Below are positions 23,136 to 34,618 of a DNA stretch of 64,000 nucleotides, piece after piece (positions within the stretch are counted from its first letter, which is position 1; each line of letters starts with the position of its first letter). This DNA is from Aotearoamyces nothofagi (lineage: Eukaryota > Ascomycota > Leotiomycetes > Leotiales > Tympanidaceae). The translations under genes were made by a program, and so were the position numbers. Location of the stretch: positions 62,001-126,000 of the forward strand of contig JADDTR010000033.1 in NCBI GenBank assembly GCA_015345905.1, written 5' to 3'. Below the pieces are notes generated by a model. That model worked only from the letters and a program-made list of their open reading frames with translations, was not told the DNA's origin and did not search any database.

Positions 23136-26100
23136 TCAGTCCACGGCCGTTCCACACTTTGTACAGAATAATCTCTGCCCAACCTTCCCACCCGTCTTCT
23201 TGGCTCTGAAATCCTTTCCGCCACAGCGCTTACACGACAGCGCCTCGCCCTCGCTGGTATCTTCGTCGTCGAGTGTGCTCTCCTCGCTGCTCAATTTACT
23301 GACAATGCTATTGTTCTTGCGCAGTCTCAGATCGCTGCCTAATCGATCCGGCTCGGGGCGCGACGGCCAGTTGGCCTTGTTCCAGAACTGGTAGCTCTTC
23401 CCGGTAGAGTCGAGACTGAGCGTGTTTCCCGGAAGGACGGGGTTCAGAGTAAAGGATGGCATAGGTGGTTGGGTGGCTGATCGGCGGACGCTTGGTGGCG
23501 GGCTGTCTGTTGTGCCGTCTTGTTGCTGGCTCACCGAATTCCCAAGGTTTGATTTAGGCTGCACTGGAGGAGCTGGGCTGCTTGCTCCTCGCTGGCCAGG
23601 AGAATTTGTAGAGCCGTGGGTAAATGATAACTTTGATGGTGATACACTACGATCCGAGCGAGTTGTGTACATCGTGCGAACACTTCCTACACCATCATTC
23701 GAAACATTGCTGGTGACTGAATTACGCCATGATAATATGCGGTCAGCAGGTAGTTGATTAGAGATTGAATTTTGAGATAACGAATTTCGGCGAGAGTGGG
23801 AGCCACTGACACGGCTCTTCATGGTGTTACTTCGGCCGAGCATACTAGAACCAATTTTCTTGGAAAAGGTAGAGCCAGTTTCCCAGAGTTCGTTCCGTCT
23901 CTTTTGATAGGCACAATCTTGTCGAAACACCTTGATGCTACCAGCATGATCGGCTGTTATGATGATATTACCATGCGTGTGCAGTGAGCGTGATATGTAA
24001 GCCGGTGTCAATTCTTCTGCTTTCTTAGCTTGCGTCTCGCTGGCGGCATCAGAGACACGCGTCTCTTCCGTATTCATTGTTTCTGCTCTACTACGTAGAG
24101 TTACTGGAGGTGGATTGCAAAGATCATATAACGGGTCTCCGGATCCTCCCAGGAGCTGTCGTGTCTTAGCCGGTGCCATAATCGCTGTTGTTACCATGTC
24201 GGAATGTGCTTCAAAGAATTCCACAGGCCTCTTGTCTTTCGCGTCAACTTCAGCTGCACCTGTGGACCATATATATGTCTTACGATCTTCACTTCCACTG
24301 ATAACATATCGAGCATCATCGCTGAAACTAGCCTTGATCTGGCTGCAATTATTTTCGTGGCCTCTGAACTTCATCTGCAAGGCCTTATCACGAAGATTAT
24401 ACAGTCGTACTCTTGAATCATTGCTTGTGATCAAGACTTTGACGTCGCCTTCTGGATCGTCCGGTGGATATGTGATTGTGCGTATGCCGGTGATTTTGCT
24501 TCCTTTGGCATTTTTGCCACGAGATGAACGGACGTGTACTTGGGTATGATACTTTAGCCCCTCGGTCTCATAGAACAGACACAGACCACCTAACACTCCT
24601 GCTATAGCCGTCTTTCCGTCAGGCGTAAAAGCCACAGCAGTGATAAGATCCGGTAACTGGTTCCAAAATGCCACACTCTTATCTGGAATGCTCCAAAGTC
24701 GTAAAGTAGAATCCAGAGATCCAGCTAAAAAGAATCTGTCATCTCGTGGATGGAAAGCTATGGATGTAACAAAATCCTTGTGCTTGAAAGTGCAAAGACA
24801 TTCTTCCCGACTAATATGCCATAATCGAACCGTCTTGTCCATGGATGACGACAGCAGAAAGTTGTTTTTGCTCCAGCTTAGATCCAAAATGACTGATGTA
24901 TGCCCTTCGAATTCCCGTACAGGCTTACCCCTAAACACTGGCGCATTCAATCTTTCAGCCTTACTCCCCGATGCATCCTCTTCTTGTTCATGTGTTTTTC
25001 GCTCCTCCGCAGTCGATATAACAGACCACACTCTAACAACTTGGTCTTTTCCAGCTGCAGCCAGGTATTTCCCATCTCGACTGAACTCAGTCGCCCATGT
25101 TGCACCTTTCGTATGCTCTTTCGAAGAAGCTGGCACATATTGTTCTGCCGTTGTCATGCCTGGGGTCTTGTCTTCAGGAGATATATGTTTTGATCCGCGC
25201 AGTTCCTGTGCCAAGAACATTCGGTTGAACTCTCGTTCCTTCTTGTTGTGTGCGCGCACTTTGATGTATCGCGGGGGTTCCTTATGTTGCGGCACATATC
25301 CACTTGCTCCGATCGATGAGGAAAAGACATCGGCATTCATGCCTTCCGTTCGCAAGTCGCCAAGTTCGGATTCATCGTCGTCATTATCCATTGATTGATC
25401 TTTTTTTTTGTTTCCGATGATGCTGAATCGACTCAAGAATGACACGCCCTTTCTAAATGGTGAATCAGCACGTGAACATATTTAGAGGAATGGGGTATGC
25501 ATAAGCAAGCCACATCCGCAAGCGCGTAGTAAGCTCGCGCGAAATGGCCAATACCAAAGAATATACACATACTTCTTCTCTTTTTGTAGATTGCTGTCAC
25601 TGCGTACTGACTCGGACACACCATTTCGTCCTGTTGTTATACCATCGTTGCTTCCAGGTGTCCGGGTCTCTGTTGTCGAACTCTCCGCCATGCCATTGCT
25701 TCGTAACTTCTGAGGTATAGTCTCCCCCGTACTTGTTCGTAGCTTTTGAGGAATAGAATCTCCTGTATTCGTCCTTAGCTTTTGTGATATCGAATTGTCT
25801 GTGCTGCCTCGTTTTAGGATGTGCTATTAAATGATCAGTGGGTCTGCAACTTCGCGTTTATCGGGATCGTCATTAAGCACACACCTGGGATAGGGGATCA
25901 ATTACGGTCCCTGGTCGATCTTGAGGAGGAGAAGTGGGTTTAGAGAAACTGCCAGTCTTGCTGGATGGATTGCGTATAGGTTTTGCTGGAGTCTTGTTTC
26001 CATTCTGGGCGCCTATGAAGATTGCAGCAGTAAGTAAGAGTAGAAATAGGGCAAAGGCCACGCATTCCAGCATATCTTGCCTTGCATTGCAATATAATGT

Positions 26101-26260
26101 TGGGGAAGACAAGGAAGAGCGCACCTTCATCAGAAGAGGATAGCGACCTCAAAGCTTGAGTTCCGTCTGCGCTGGGCGAGTCCACTAAGGGTGACTGTGC
26201 AGCAGCAGAGTCTTGGTGATTCGGGTCGGTAACCTTAATCTTGGGCAATGCGTCGGCCAT
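23136..26260 (-). CDS. WD40-repeat protein, WDR44/Dgr2-like
   Basis: Model complement(join(23136..25452, 25573..25823, 25885..26012, 26125..26260)), 943 residues, all junctions in frame. The N-terminal 250 residues are disordered and include three tandem copies of an I-x-QKLR-TNTG(D/E)-type unit encoded in exon 3. A conserved FLAQEL block precedes the propeller. WD repeats run from ATWATEFSRDGKYLAAAGKD through EFEGHTSVILDLSW, CTFKHKDFVTSIAFHP, QLPDLITAVAFTPDGKTAIA and FRGHENNCSQIKASFSDDA, matching WDR44 (a Rab11-binding protein in animals) and yeast Dgr2/YMR102C. A long Ser-rich tail follows, ending in a zinc-ribbon-like pair of CxxC motifs (CKRCGG and CTKCGT). An endosomal or Rab-related role is inference from the animal homologue. 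Confidence 0.9.
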
Positions 26261-27923
26261 GGTTTTAGATCCTCCATGCAGAGCGAAGCTGACTTGATGA
26301 CCCAGTGGATGCGGGCAATTATCGCACATGCAATTATGCGCGCTGCCAACCCAAGGTGACTGCTCGATCCTGTTGTCTCGGGCTCGTAGGTGACATGGAG
26401 GCCGAGCAATGTATCCAGACGTCCGAATCTCCCGAAGCTACGTGTTGTGCGCCGCGAGCAGTAAGAAATGCCGAGCAGTGTGTAGTATAGAGAGACGCGG
26501 GTGAATGGGGTGAATGTGATAGGTGATCTGGTCAGCCCTATGCTGAGGAAGGGAAGGATTTCTTGGTGCCAAGTACGGATAGGGACTTTGGTATGGAAAT
26601 GTCTGTGAGTATTCTACGCACCGGTAGCGACGATCCGACGTCTAATGTTTCTGTGCCGGCATGAAGATTCGCCGACAGCGTGTTTTATTGCCCGTTATGG
26701 CGCCAGAAACACCACAGCAACAACGCTATAGCGATACCGATACCGATACCGATAGCCCGTACCGCGAATGCGAACGCGAGTGCGATATAATGTACGAATG
26801 CGTTTGAACGCAAACTACACCTGAAGGTTGCTACTGACTACGGGGGGTACGTCTGCTGTTTTATGCTGTTACTGACAGCTATCATTTTCAATAGTATGTC
26901 TGTAATCATCAGAATTGACCACCTTTCGTGATATAGATAGATATGTCGATAAATTTAAAGGCGTATCTATCTACCCTTGGGTTATCTCCAAATCATATAG
27001 ATTCTCCTCCGAATAAGACAAAGTAGGAAGCGCAAGGTGATCTCTGTGGCTCTGTCACTAGACTCACTACTATAAAGCTGTGAAATAATTCTACAATAAT
27101 AATTCTGTCATTAACTTATTAACTTGTTATGCTTTAATAAGAGTACAGCCGTAGTTGTATAGTTAAGACTTAAGAATAGGGCGCTACCGTGCTTATGAAC
27201 AAGTCAAGAAATCTAGTAGACTACCACGTCTACATCAACAGGCGCTCAAAATCCAACAGAACATGTGCTCATCTATTATTGCGTTCGAAGCAGCTTCCCG
27301 GCTGACGCGGTACCAGGAGGTAGATGTCTAGACTCTCAGAAACGAAGAGGACGTCTGCAACAGACCAGTATACCCAGGAAGCCTGAGATTTCAAGGGAGA
27401 TTCCTGGATAGCAGAAGAGCGATCGAGAAACTCGAAACACACGCTCAGAAAGATAAAGTGATACTCTGACATTAAAGACCTGCGAGCAGTGGACAAGTCG
27501 TCTCAGCACAAGCTAGGGTAGCAAGAAGGGCTAAATAAGTATGCGATACTCTGAAGTGATGGCAGAAGACTGAGATGAGATGAGAATCGCAAAATTTGTT
27601 TGCATATGTAGGCAGAATTGGGGTAGCAATAAAAGAGTAGTAGAGATTTTACTTCTAGCAACCGTCATATCATGTTTTTAAACCCCTTAAACCTTTATAC
27701 AGTCAACATTTCACCGAGTCTGCAGCTTCAAGTCTCAGTGCATACTGCGCGGATGGAAAGTAGGGGGAGGAAATCATATTCATTAGATTTCTGAACTGAA
27801 TTGCAGTCTCTTGTACAATAATTACTTGAGGCCGTCATCATATCCATTGGATTTCTGAACCGAATGTAGTCCCTTCCTTTTACCCGTCTCCCCTTTCCGA
27901 GTAGCTCAATATGTCTACCAAAT
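26261..27923. other. Intergenic
   Basis: No gene recognised. Contains a (CGATAC)n run at 26731-26755 and an AT-rich part from about 26880. Confidence 0.5.
27774..27875. repeat. Diverged 38-bp direct repeat downstream of eL30
   Basis: Copies at 27774-27812 and 27838-27875 share TCATAT(T/C)CATT(A/G)GATTTCTGAAC(T/C)GAAT. Apart from one small indel area the differences are transitions. Confidence 0.7.
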
Positions 27924-28484
27924 CTAGGCAGCGTCCTGAACCAAGATATCCGAATCTCCTGCATCAAGAACAACCATGGTGGAGCATCGGAAGAGCTTTC
28001 CGCAAGCAGTGCCGAGCTCAATCTAGAGCATAGTTAGTAAGTGTACCCTCCAAAGCTTACGAGAAGCTTCTTCGCAGGGTGCGACTGAAGAGTCGCAGGA
28101 TCACAGGATCCACAGAGTATAGAATATATCCTATTGCTGCTTGGGTCTTCAAGACCCGCGACGAAGAAGCAAAAGAGAAGATTGTGTAAGAGGTTCAAAA
28201 CGTACGTTGTTGCCAGAGAAATGATGAACTGGGCTCTTGGAGAGCATAGCATAGTCTGGGAATTGTCAGTCTGCGTATTCCAAAAAGCAGCGCGAAAACT
28301 TACACTCAAGTTCTGACTTGCGAAGAGGAGGGCAGTTTCCAGCAATGATGACCAGCTTGGCCTTGCCCGAACGAAGAGTCTTCAACGAAGACTTCATTCC
28401 GAGAGTGACCTTTCCCGACTTCATGACAAGTGCGAGGCGGGAGTTGAGGGTGTCCGCGGACTTCTTGACCTTACGTGGAGCCAT
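27924..28484 (-). CDS. RPL30: 60S ribosomal protein eL30
   Basis: Model complement(join(27924..28022, 28206..28255, 28304..28484)), 109 residues, close to the 105 of yeast L30. The sequence is textbook: [40 protein letters not shown], then [17 protein letters not shown] and [20 protein letters not shown], ending with a DAGDSDIL motif. It binds 28S rRNA kink-turns in the large subunit. Yeast L30 also represses its own splicing through a similar RNA fold. Whether that applies here is not shown. The second intron (28023-28205, 183 nt) is much longer than the window's usual introns, and the second exon is only 50 nt. Confidence 0.96.
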
Positions 28485-28639
28485 TTTGACAGGATGATCC
28501 GAGGAGATGATGGGATTGTCGCGGTCGATGTTTTCTGGTTGTGGTTGAAAGTATTTTTTGAAATTCAAAGTTTGTGGACGAAGCGCAAGCGGGAACTAAC
28601 CATTTTAAGACTAGTGACTCGTAACCATCCGAGTTGTGT

Positions 28640-28645
28640 CACGTG
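28640..28645. promoter_or_regulatory. CACGTG E-box upstream of eL30
   Basis: CACGTG within GTGTCACGTGCCATC, 156 bp upstream of the eL30 ATG. E-box-like sites are frequent in fungal ribosomal-protein promoters. Function is inferred from position. Confidence 0.35.
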
Positions 28646-29112
28646 CCATCTTAGCGGTCCCGCCCCCGCTTGTTATATTTTTGGAGATTCACGTTTTCTT
28701 ATTGTCAACGACCGGTATTTTGCCTCTATGTCTTTTATTTATTACTGCACGTCGCCGAGCCGGCAAACTCAAAACTCAGGTTTGATTGAAGCTACTTTTA
28801 CCGCCTCTCTGTAATTCCTATCTCTAGGCAGTATAAGTCGCTCAGAGAATAGTCGGTCACTCGCCAGATATCGTATCCTATACTGTATTCTAGAACGAAG
28901 TCTAGCAAGAGTAGAAGGTTTGGTGTTCTGATCCAGTGACCAGATAGGAATAAGACAGGATTAGTATATATAACCAGGACATCTGTAGCCAACCGCTTAG
29001 GGGGGCTACAATTGCAACAGTATAATATAGATAAAGCAAAAGTTGGCTTTGTCGGAGGTGGTCAGTATCTGACAATTAGAGCGAAGCGACCTCGGAGGTT
29101 TGAGGGGCACCT

Positions 29113-29300
29113 CTAAGAACGTCTACTGCTATACTTACCGCTATAGCCTTTTGCTATATATACCGCCATGACCCCTATCGACAGATACTGTATATACAAC
29201 AGAGACCCTAAGAACGTCTACTGCTATACTTACCGCTATAGCCTTTTGCTATATATACCGCCATGACCTCTATCGACAGATACTGTATATACAACAGAGA
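29113..29300. repeat. 93-bp tandem duplication
   Basis: Copies at 29113-29205 and 29208-29300, beginning CTAAGAACGTCTACTGC and ending ACAACAGAGA. I find one difference, a C/T transition. Confidence 0.95.
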
Positions 29301-29346
29301 ATGTTGAAACAACTACTGCAGGAGCAGAAGCTCGTCGGCTGTCTAA

Positions 29347-29702
29347 TAAAGAACCGAACAAACTTCAGCCATATCAATTACCAGACACTCGGGTTGTTTC
29401 GTTTTGTCGCAGGCGACGTTGTCGTTGTTTTATCTCTCGCGATCGTTTTAGTACTTGTCGTGGCTTGAATTCCTGCTGTCGAAGATTACTTGATCGGAGA
29501 AGAACTGTTGTATATATTGCTTCATAAAGAACCGAACAAACTTCAGCCATATCAATCATCAGACACTCGGGTTGTTTCGTTTTGTTGCAGGCGACGTTGT
29601 CGTTGTTTTATCTCTCGCGGTCGTTTTAGTACTTGTCGTAGCTTGAATTCCTGCTGTCGAAGATTACTTGATCGGAGAAGAACTGTTGTATATATTGTTT
29701 CA
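29347..29702. repeat. 178-bp tandem duplication
   Basis: Copies at 29347-29524 and 29525-29702, beginning TAAAGAACCGAACAAACTTC. The six differences I count are all transitions, in both directions. Confidence 0.95.
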
Positions 29703-30677
29703 AGGTAACTAGATGCCTTCTGTCAGTCTCTGACGGTTGCTTTGGACTTGGGCATGCTGATATTGCTTTCGGTGGTCTGACTGTACAGTATAATATATTA
29801 TTGTATAATCTGTCGGGGATTTGGTTATACTGAATGGTTTCCAACAGTCTGATTGTTCAATATAAAACACCATCCTACACTGAGACCTGACCATCCCAAT
29901 ACTACGTTGAATCAGGACCATACAATACAGAACCAGCCATCTTATTCTCCCAGCCATCCCAGCTGTATATCAGTAATCATATCTTTTCTGTTATCTACAA
30001 TGCTGTCGTCGTTCTATCTCTCGCGGCAATTCCCTTCCCCGTCGCCATTCCATCTCCCACCGTCACTCCCTCACCCGTCGCAATCCGGCCTCTCGCCGTC
30101 AAACATCGACAGCTCCATCACCCCTCTCAGGTCCCAACACCGTTCCCAATCCCCACCCCTCGAGCGCAACATTGCTCTTCCTTGCCTCGCCTTTGGTTGG
30201 ATGCCAACCACTCCGAGGATCCTTCGAGGCGGATTTATAGCCGTCACCTCCCGCGCAGGAATCCCACTCTCCTGTCGCGATTCGGCAGCTCTATTGCCCG
30301 CCTCGAAAGTCCCATCCCCGTTTCCATTCCCAGTCCTCCAACCATAACTCTTCTCCGCCCTCCCGCCACAGCACGACCCTAAGAGTCCTTCTCCAGCCCA
30401 ACTCACAGCCGTCGCTCCTCTCTCCCGCAGCCACCCCGCCCCATCCCTCGTTGCGACTCGGATCCCCAGTTGTTCAGAGATCGGCAGCGATATCAGAGCA
30501 AGACTCGAGAAGCGAGGACGGTCTTGGCAAGTCATCATTGCGGGAAAATCAGGCGTGGGATTACTATCGAGACGCAGATCTAAGACAACGGAGATCTGCC
30601 TCTCTCGCAACCAGATCCGTCTCCAGCCACGACGGGCGTCCTCACCTCCCTCACCACCACCTCCCTCCTCACCTCCC

Positions 30678-31032
30678 TCACCGCCACCTCCCTCCTCTCA
30701 GCCCGGCCCTCTCCCAGCCCTCGCCCTCGCCCCCCACCCCGTCCCAGCCCGCGTCTCCCCTCTCCCCCTCCCTCGCCCTCCCCTCCGCCCTCCTCCTCTC
30801 CCCCTCCGTCTCGCAGTCCGAGCAGACAACCCACCCGACCCGCAGCGCCGCACAGCTCTCCGCCAGGCAGTCGCGGTCCGGATGGCGCAGCTTGGCCGCG
30901 CAGGGCTGCGTCCGCGGGGCGGCGGGCTCGGAGAAGGCGCAGCGCCGGCAGCGGACCACCTGCGGCGTGTGCGTGCACCTGGGTGCGTGTTAAGAAATGT
31001 AAAGAGGAACGGAAAGGCAAGCGGACGTACAT
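30678..31032 (-). CDS. Possible cysteine-rich small protein with start codon split by an intron
   Basis: On the minus strand an exon ends ...ACCAT before GTACGT. A 52-nt intron (30979-31030, with TTAACAC and CCCAG) follows, and the next exon starts GTGCAC. Joining AT (31031-31032) to G (30978) makes an ATG in frame with a 100-residue open frame: MCTHTPQVVRCRRC, later QPCAAKLRHPDRDC, ESC and WVVCSDCE. The paired and spaced cysteines look like a small metal-binding or disulfide-rich protein, and ascomycetes have many short proteins starting MC with such patterns. After residue 60 it becomes Arg/Glu/Gly-rich, overlapping a GGAGGTGAGG minisatellite, so the real 3' end may differ. The 5' UTR exon is not defined. 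The opposite strand is also open because of composition. Unknown function. Confidence 0.35.
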
Positions 31033-31061
31033 GGTTCGGCGGTGTTTCAAGGTCGAGATAG

Positions 31062-31930
31062 ATATGCTTTTATCTCGGATTCGCCGATTCTGCACCGTTC
31101 AAAGTCAGTCTTACCTCGTCCAAGTGCTTCTCTCGTAGTCGATGATGATGATGATGATAAGAGCCGACCCCATCTCTCCCCCTTTTTTTATACAGGTCCG
31201 AGAAGAGAGAATTCACGAAAGAATGGCCAGAGTACAATCGGCGGATGCTCGGCGCACAGATTCAATCAGCACGAGAGGGGAGACTCTGGGTCGATTCACT
31301 GCTGTATGTTTCTGCTGTAGAGAATTTATTCGTTGCCGTTGTAGAGATAGGCATCCCTTTACTGTCTTCAATACCCTCCCAGCTTCTCAACCTCCCCTTC
31401 TATTCTCCCATTCTATTCTCCCCTTCCATCCACCCCATCAGCAATTTTCCCCCGAGGCAAAGAGCATCAGCCCAGCAGCACCAACCCAGCAATACCAACC
31501 CAGCCAGAGCATCAAACACCATCTACCATCATCACAGTACTTACCATCATCCCGCCTGAATAACCGTGCCTCTGTTGTTAGCGCTCTGGGCAAAACAGAG
31601 GTACGATTATTTATTAGGGGGGGGATAGTAGTATGATAATCATCACAACCTCAAACATCACAACCTCACAATCAAAGCAAAATACACCAGAAACCATATA
31701 AAAGCACTCTGAATTATGACAACCATGTACACCAGAGAATCGTCCACCAAACTGCCTTGTACTGGCTTGAGATGGTATCGAAACTACTCCTCGCATCTGC
31801 CGAAGAAGAATGAAATATATATAGTTCCCCATCCAGCCGTCCATCAAGCCCAGCCACTCCATCCATGAGAAACAGAAAACAAAAGCAAAAGGCCAGTTGC
31901 AAAACTCCGGAACCAGAACCAAATAATCAA
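31062..31930. other. Intergenic
   Basis: No gene recognised. (GAT)n at 31142-31158, a CCAACCCAGCA repeat near 31465-31505 and AT-rich 3' flank of the next gene. Confidence 0.5.
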
Positions 31931-34618
31931 TCAAGCGCCAACCTTCCTAGACTTCTTCTCTACTCGAGCATCCCTCTTTGCTGTCTTCTTAGCCAGTCTT
32001 TCGGCGTTCTTAACCTGAGCAGCAGCTACATTTCGTGCTTTGACTTTCTCTTCGTTTCGACGACGTGCAGCTTGAATAGCACGCTTTTCATATTGCAGAC
32101 GTTCGCCTGTCCTGCCCTGCAGTTGCAACCAAGCCATCTTACTCCGTACTTGAGCTCGAAGGAGAATGTCGTTCAACGGCTCATGAATGTGCTTCAAAGT
32201 CTTGAACTCACGGCCAAGCCTCTCGTTCGCTTGGGCGATCTGTATAGTGGCCTCCTTCGAAATGATAGCACTGTGTTTAGCAAGATCCATAGAAACAGAC
32301 TTGGCTAGACCAGCAAATCGGGTAGCTGACTCGAAGAGCTGTGCTCTGGCTCTCTTGCCTGCGTCTTCCACACGTTGAACTTGTTCGGAATCTGGAAGAA
32401 CGTGGAGCTTGTGGGCTTTTGAGAATTCTTCATAAGTCTGCCTCACGTGGTCCGAAAGGCCAACGAGTGTAACGTTAAGCACCTTCATCTCAGCAAAATC
32501 TGTTGATAGCTTACTGAAAAAGTCTTCCATATCATGAAGCCAGCTAGATCCGAAGTCGATCTGAAACGTCTCGTTGATCTTGGGCTTCCTCGTCGTAGCG
32601 ATCGAAATGTTGAGCACACCGTGAGCGTCCTTTCTTAGAAATTGCAAAACGATACCATCGTGAGAGGTATACACCCGTTCCGCCTCCACACTCAGATTGT
32701 TTCTCGTCACGTTAACAGACATGGCTTCCTTCGACAGCCAGCTCAGTTTCGTAACTGAAGGAATGCGTATAAGGATCTCTTTATTTCCAAGTACTTCGGC
32801 AGTACACACCGTGCTTGGCTCCCTTGATGACTCTGCAGACTTTGAAGCTGTGAGACTCTGGACCTTATCAGTCAACTTGCCAATTTCCATAAAAGGCAAC
32901 AGGGAAAGACTGTTAGGTGCCGAGGGTTGCAGGCCAGTGACTGTAATTGTCCTCGTAGCAGTTCTAGTTTCAGTAGAAGTGGATAGTGATGATATCTTGG
33001 TGGGTGATGTAGGTGCCGAGGCCGTTGTTGGGATGGCAGACATAGGACTAGTCGATGTGAGATTTCCATTTATTGATACCGAATGCTTAACAGGGCCATA
33101 ACTATATATTCCCGTGAAAACTGACACAAGGACGCTAAGCAAGAGGACTCCAACAGGGATCATAGCTCTCCACTCAGCACCAGTGCGAGCTCGGAGGAAG
33201 TTCACGCTGTCGCTAAGGCTATAGGAAACCTTTTCCACGTCTGCTGAGTTAGGGAAGGACATCCCTAGTCCGGTAGGCGAAGCAGTCGCCTTTAGGGGTT
33301 CGTGAAGGCCAGTCAAGTATGCCAAGTTCCTGTTCATCTGCCTAGCATCGATATTCATAAAGGAAGCCAAGTCGATGGGTAGCCTTTGATGAATGATGTT
33401 TCTCGGTCCTCTTGGGGCTCTTGATTCGAGGCACATGTGGATAGCATGCTGATCCAACGTTATGCATCCCATTGACTTATCAAATAGCTGCTTGTGCGAG
33501 ATGACAATCAAGGGGACCTTATGGCGGCTCATGAATGCTCTTGCCAGTGTTCGTGTCCGGCGCATCTCAGAAGTGTCGTTGTCGGTGCAGTAGAAGATAG
33601 CCACATGTGGTAGCTCCCACTTGGGCTCAACAATGAAAGAATCATCTTCGGGTACGGAATGGTACGAGATGTTTTCCTCGAGGGTCAATCTGATAACCTC
33701 GGGCTTGTCTGGCTCGTCCTCAAATTTCAGGTTCATTCCTGTAAGACATTGCTCAACATGCAATTGGTGGTCGCCCGACGGCATGAGCATTACATCGGGA
33801 GTCTTCTCCGAGCCGAAATGTGTGATGGGTACGACATTGAAGAGGTGCGAGGATCGATTTGAAGATGGCTCGGGACGAGGAGCGTTATCAACAGATGAGG
33901 CTACAGAGCTGCCGATCTTGTTCAGGATGTCTAGCTTTGCTGATGTACATCCCACATAGAGGATTCGGAGAGGCTCTGCAGTAGACAACCCTTGCTTGGT
34001 CATCGTCTGTCGAATCGTTGCTACCATGCGTGGGGGTGTTGGAGTACGTATTGCCATTCGTCTAACGAGGTTTGCTGTCTCGACTTCGTCGAATTCGGCA
34101 ACAGTGTGCTTTACAGATACATTCTCTGCGCCGAGGTTCTGCGGTTCTTCGAATTCGATAGACTGAGACGAGATTCTATCGAGGTCGTCAAGAAAGACAG
34201 TAGCACTCTGGCCGATGATGGGTGTATCTGCCAGCTCATCGAGGCCACTAAAGGCCGGAATTCCCGCTTCAGCATGGCTCTGTCCCAGCTCGCTATCGTC
34301 ATCACTATGCTCAGTGTCTGCAACACTGGCGACATCGTCCCGGCGATCGTAATCTGTAGAGGCGATAGACTCGGTGGCATTATCGTCTCGGCTATCGTCG
34401 TCGGTATCGATGAACTCGTAGGTCGAGTCTCCCAGGTTGCTCTGGTCGTCAGAGTGGGTCTCGCTGGGGGCTGCCATAGTTGCTGAGCTGCAGTGATGGA
34501 TCCAAGAGCTGATTCTCTCGTCGGCGTCTGCAGCAGGAAAGCGAAGTTGGGTGGAGGACGAGTTGTCGTTGATTGTTGTGGCCTCTCCCGGATACGAGCG
34601 GTTGCTGGCGGTCTCCAT
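31931..34618 (-). CDS. Large fungal protein with one central TM segment, unknown function
   Basis: A single ATG-initiated frame of 895 residues. I do not recognise the family. The N-terminal 200 residues are acidic and Ser/Asp-rich (disordered). Residues about 215-440 look like a globular domain, starting LRILYVGCTSAKLDILNKIG and containing HVAIFYCTDNDTSEMRRT and KVPLIVISHKQLF, in the style of an alpha/beta fold. One strong TM helix lies at about 485-507 (MIPVGVLLLSVLVSVFTGIY), followed by a Ser/Thr-rich linker. Later comes a beta-rich part (EILIRIPSVTKLSWLSKEAM ... NISIATTRKP). The end is a long basic coiled coil (about 810-895) rich in Arg/Lys/Ala. The layout suggests a membrane protein with separate domains on each side, of the nuclear-envelope or ER type. 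That is inference. Confidence 0.85.
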   Translation of the reverse strand: METASNRSYPGEATTINDNSSSTQLRFPAADADERISSWIHHCSSATMAAPSETHSDDQSNLGDSTYEFIDTDDDSRDDNATESIASTDYDRRDDVASVADTEHSDDDSELGQSHAEAGIPAFSGLDELADTPIIGQSATVFLDDLDRISSQSIEFEEPQNLGAENVSVKHTVAEFDEVETANLVRRMAIRTPTPPRMVATIRQTMTKQGLSTAEPLRILYVGCTSAKLDILNKIGSSVASSVDNAPRPEPSSNRSSHLFNVVPITHFGSEKTPDVMLMPSGDHQLHVEQCLTGMNLKFEDEPDKPEVIRLTLEENISYHSVPEDDSFIVEPKWELPHVAIFYCTDNDTSEMRRTRTLARAFMSRHKVPLIVISHKQLFDKSMGCITLDQHAIHMCLESRAPRGPRNIIHQRLPIDLASFMNIDARQMNRNLAYLTGLHEPLKATASPTGLGMSFPNSADVEKVSYSLSDSVNFLRARTGAEWRAMIPVGVLLLSVLVSVFTGIYSYGPVKHSVSINGNLTSTSPMSAIPTTASAPTSPTKISSLSTSTETRTATRTITVTGLQPSAPNSLSLLPFMEIGKLTDKVQSLTASKSAESSREPSTVCTAEVLGNKEILIRIPSVTKLSWLSKEAMSVNVTRNNLSVEAERVYTSHDGIVLQFLRKDAHGVLNISIATTRKPKINETFQIDFGSSWLHDMEDFFSKLSTDFAEMKVLNVTLVGLSDHVRQTYEEFSKAHKLHVLPDSEQVQRVEDAGKRARAQLFESATRFAGLAKSVSMDLAKHSAIISKEATIQIAQANERLGREFKTLKHIHEPLNDILLRAQVRSKMAWLQLQGRTGERLQYEKRAIQAARRRNEEKVKARNVAAAQVKNAERLAKKTAKRDARVEKKSRKVGA

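Larger units (their letters stand above)
28485..30677. other. Intergenic, repeat-bearing
   Basis: No gene recognised, apart from the promoter of eL30 at the left. It holds the 93-bp and 178-bp tandem duplications listed separately. From about 30020 to 30680 it is C-rich with pyrimidine-biased short repeats. Confidence 0.45.

Noticed and set aside
24640-25398. Plus-strand frame opposite the WD40 gene
   Set aside because: Antisense shadow; the minus strand carries clear WD repeats.
30451-31061. Plus-strand Pro/Ser/His-rich frames
   Set aside because: Byproduct of a CCTCACCTCC minisatellite and GC-rich DNA; the minus-strand cysteine pattern is the more protein-like reading.
33992-34486. Plus-strand frame within the 895-residue gene
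   Set aside because: Antisense shadow of a continuous ATG-initiated frame.
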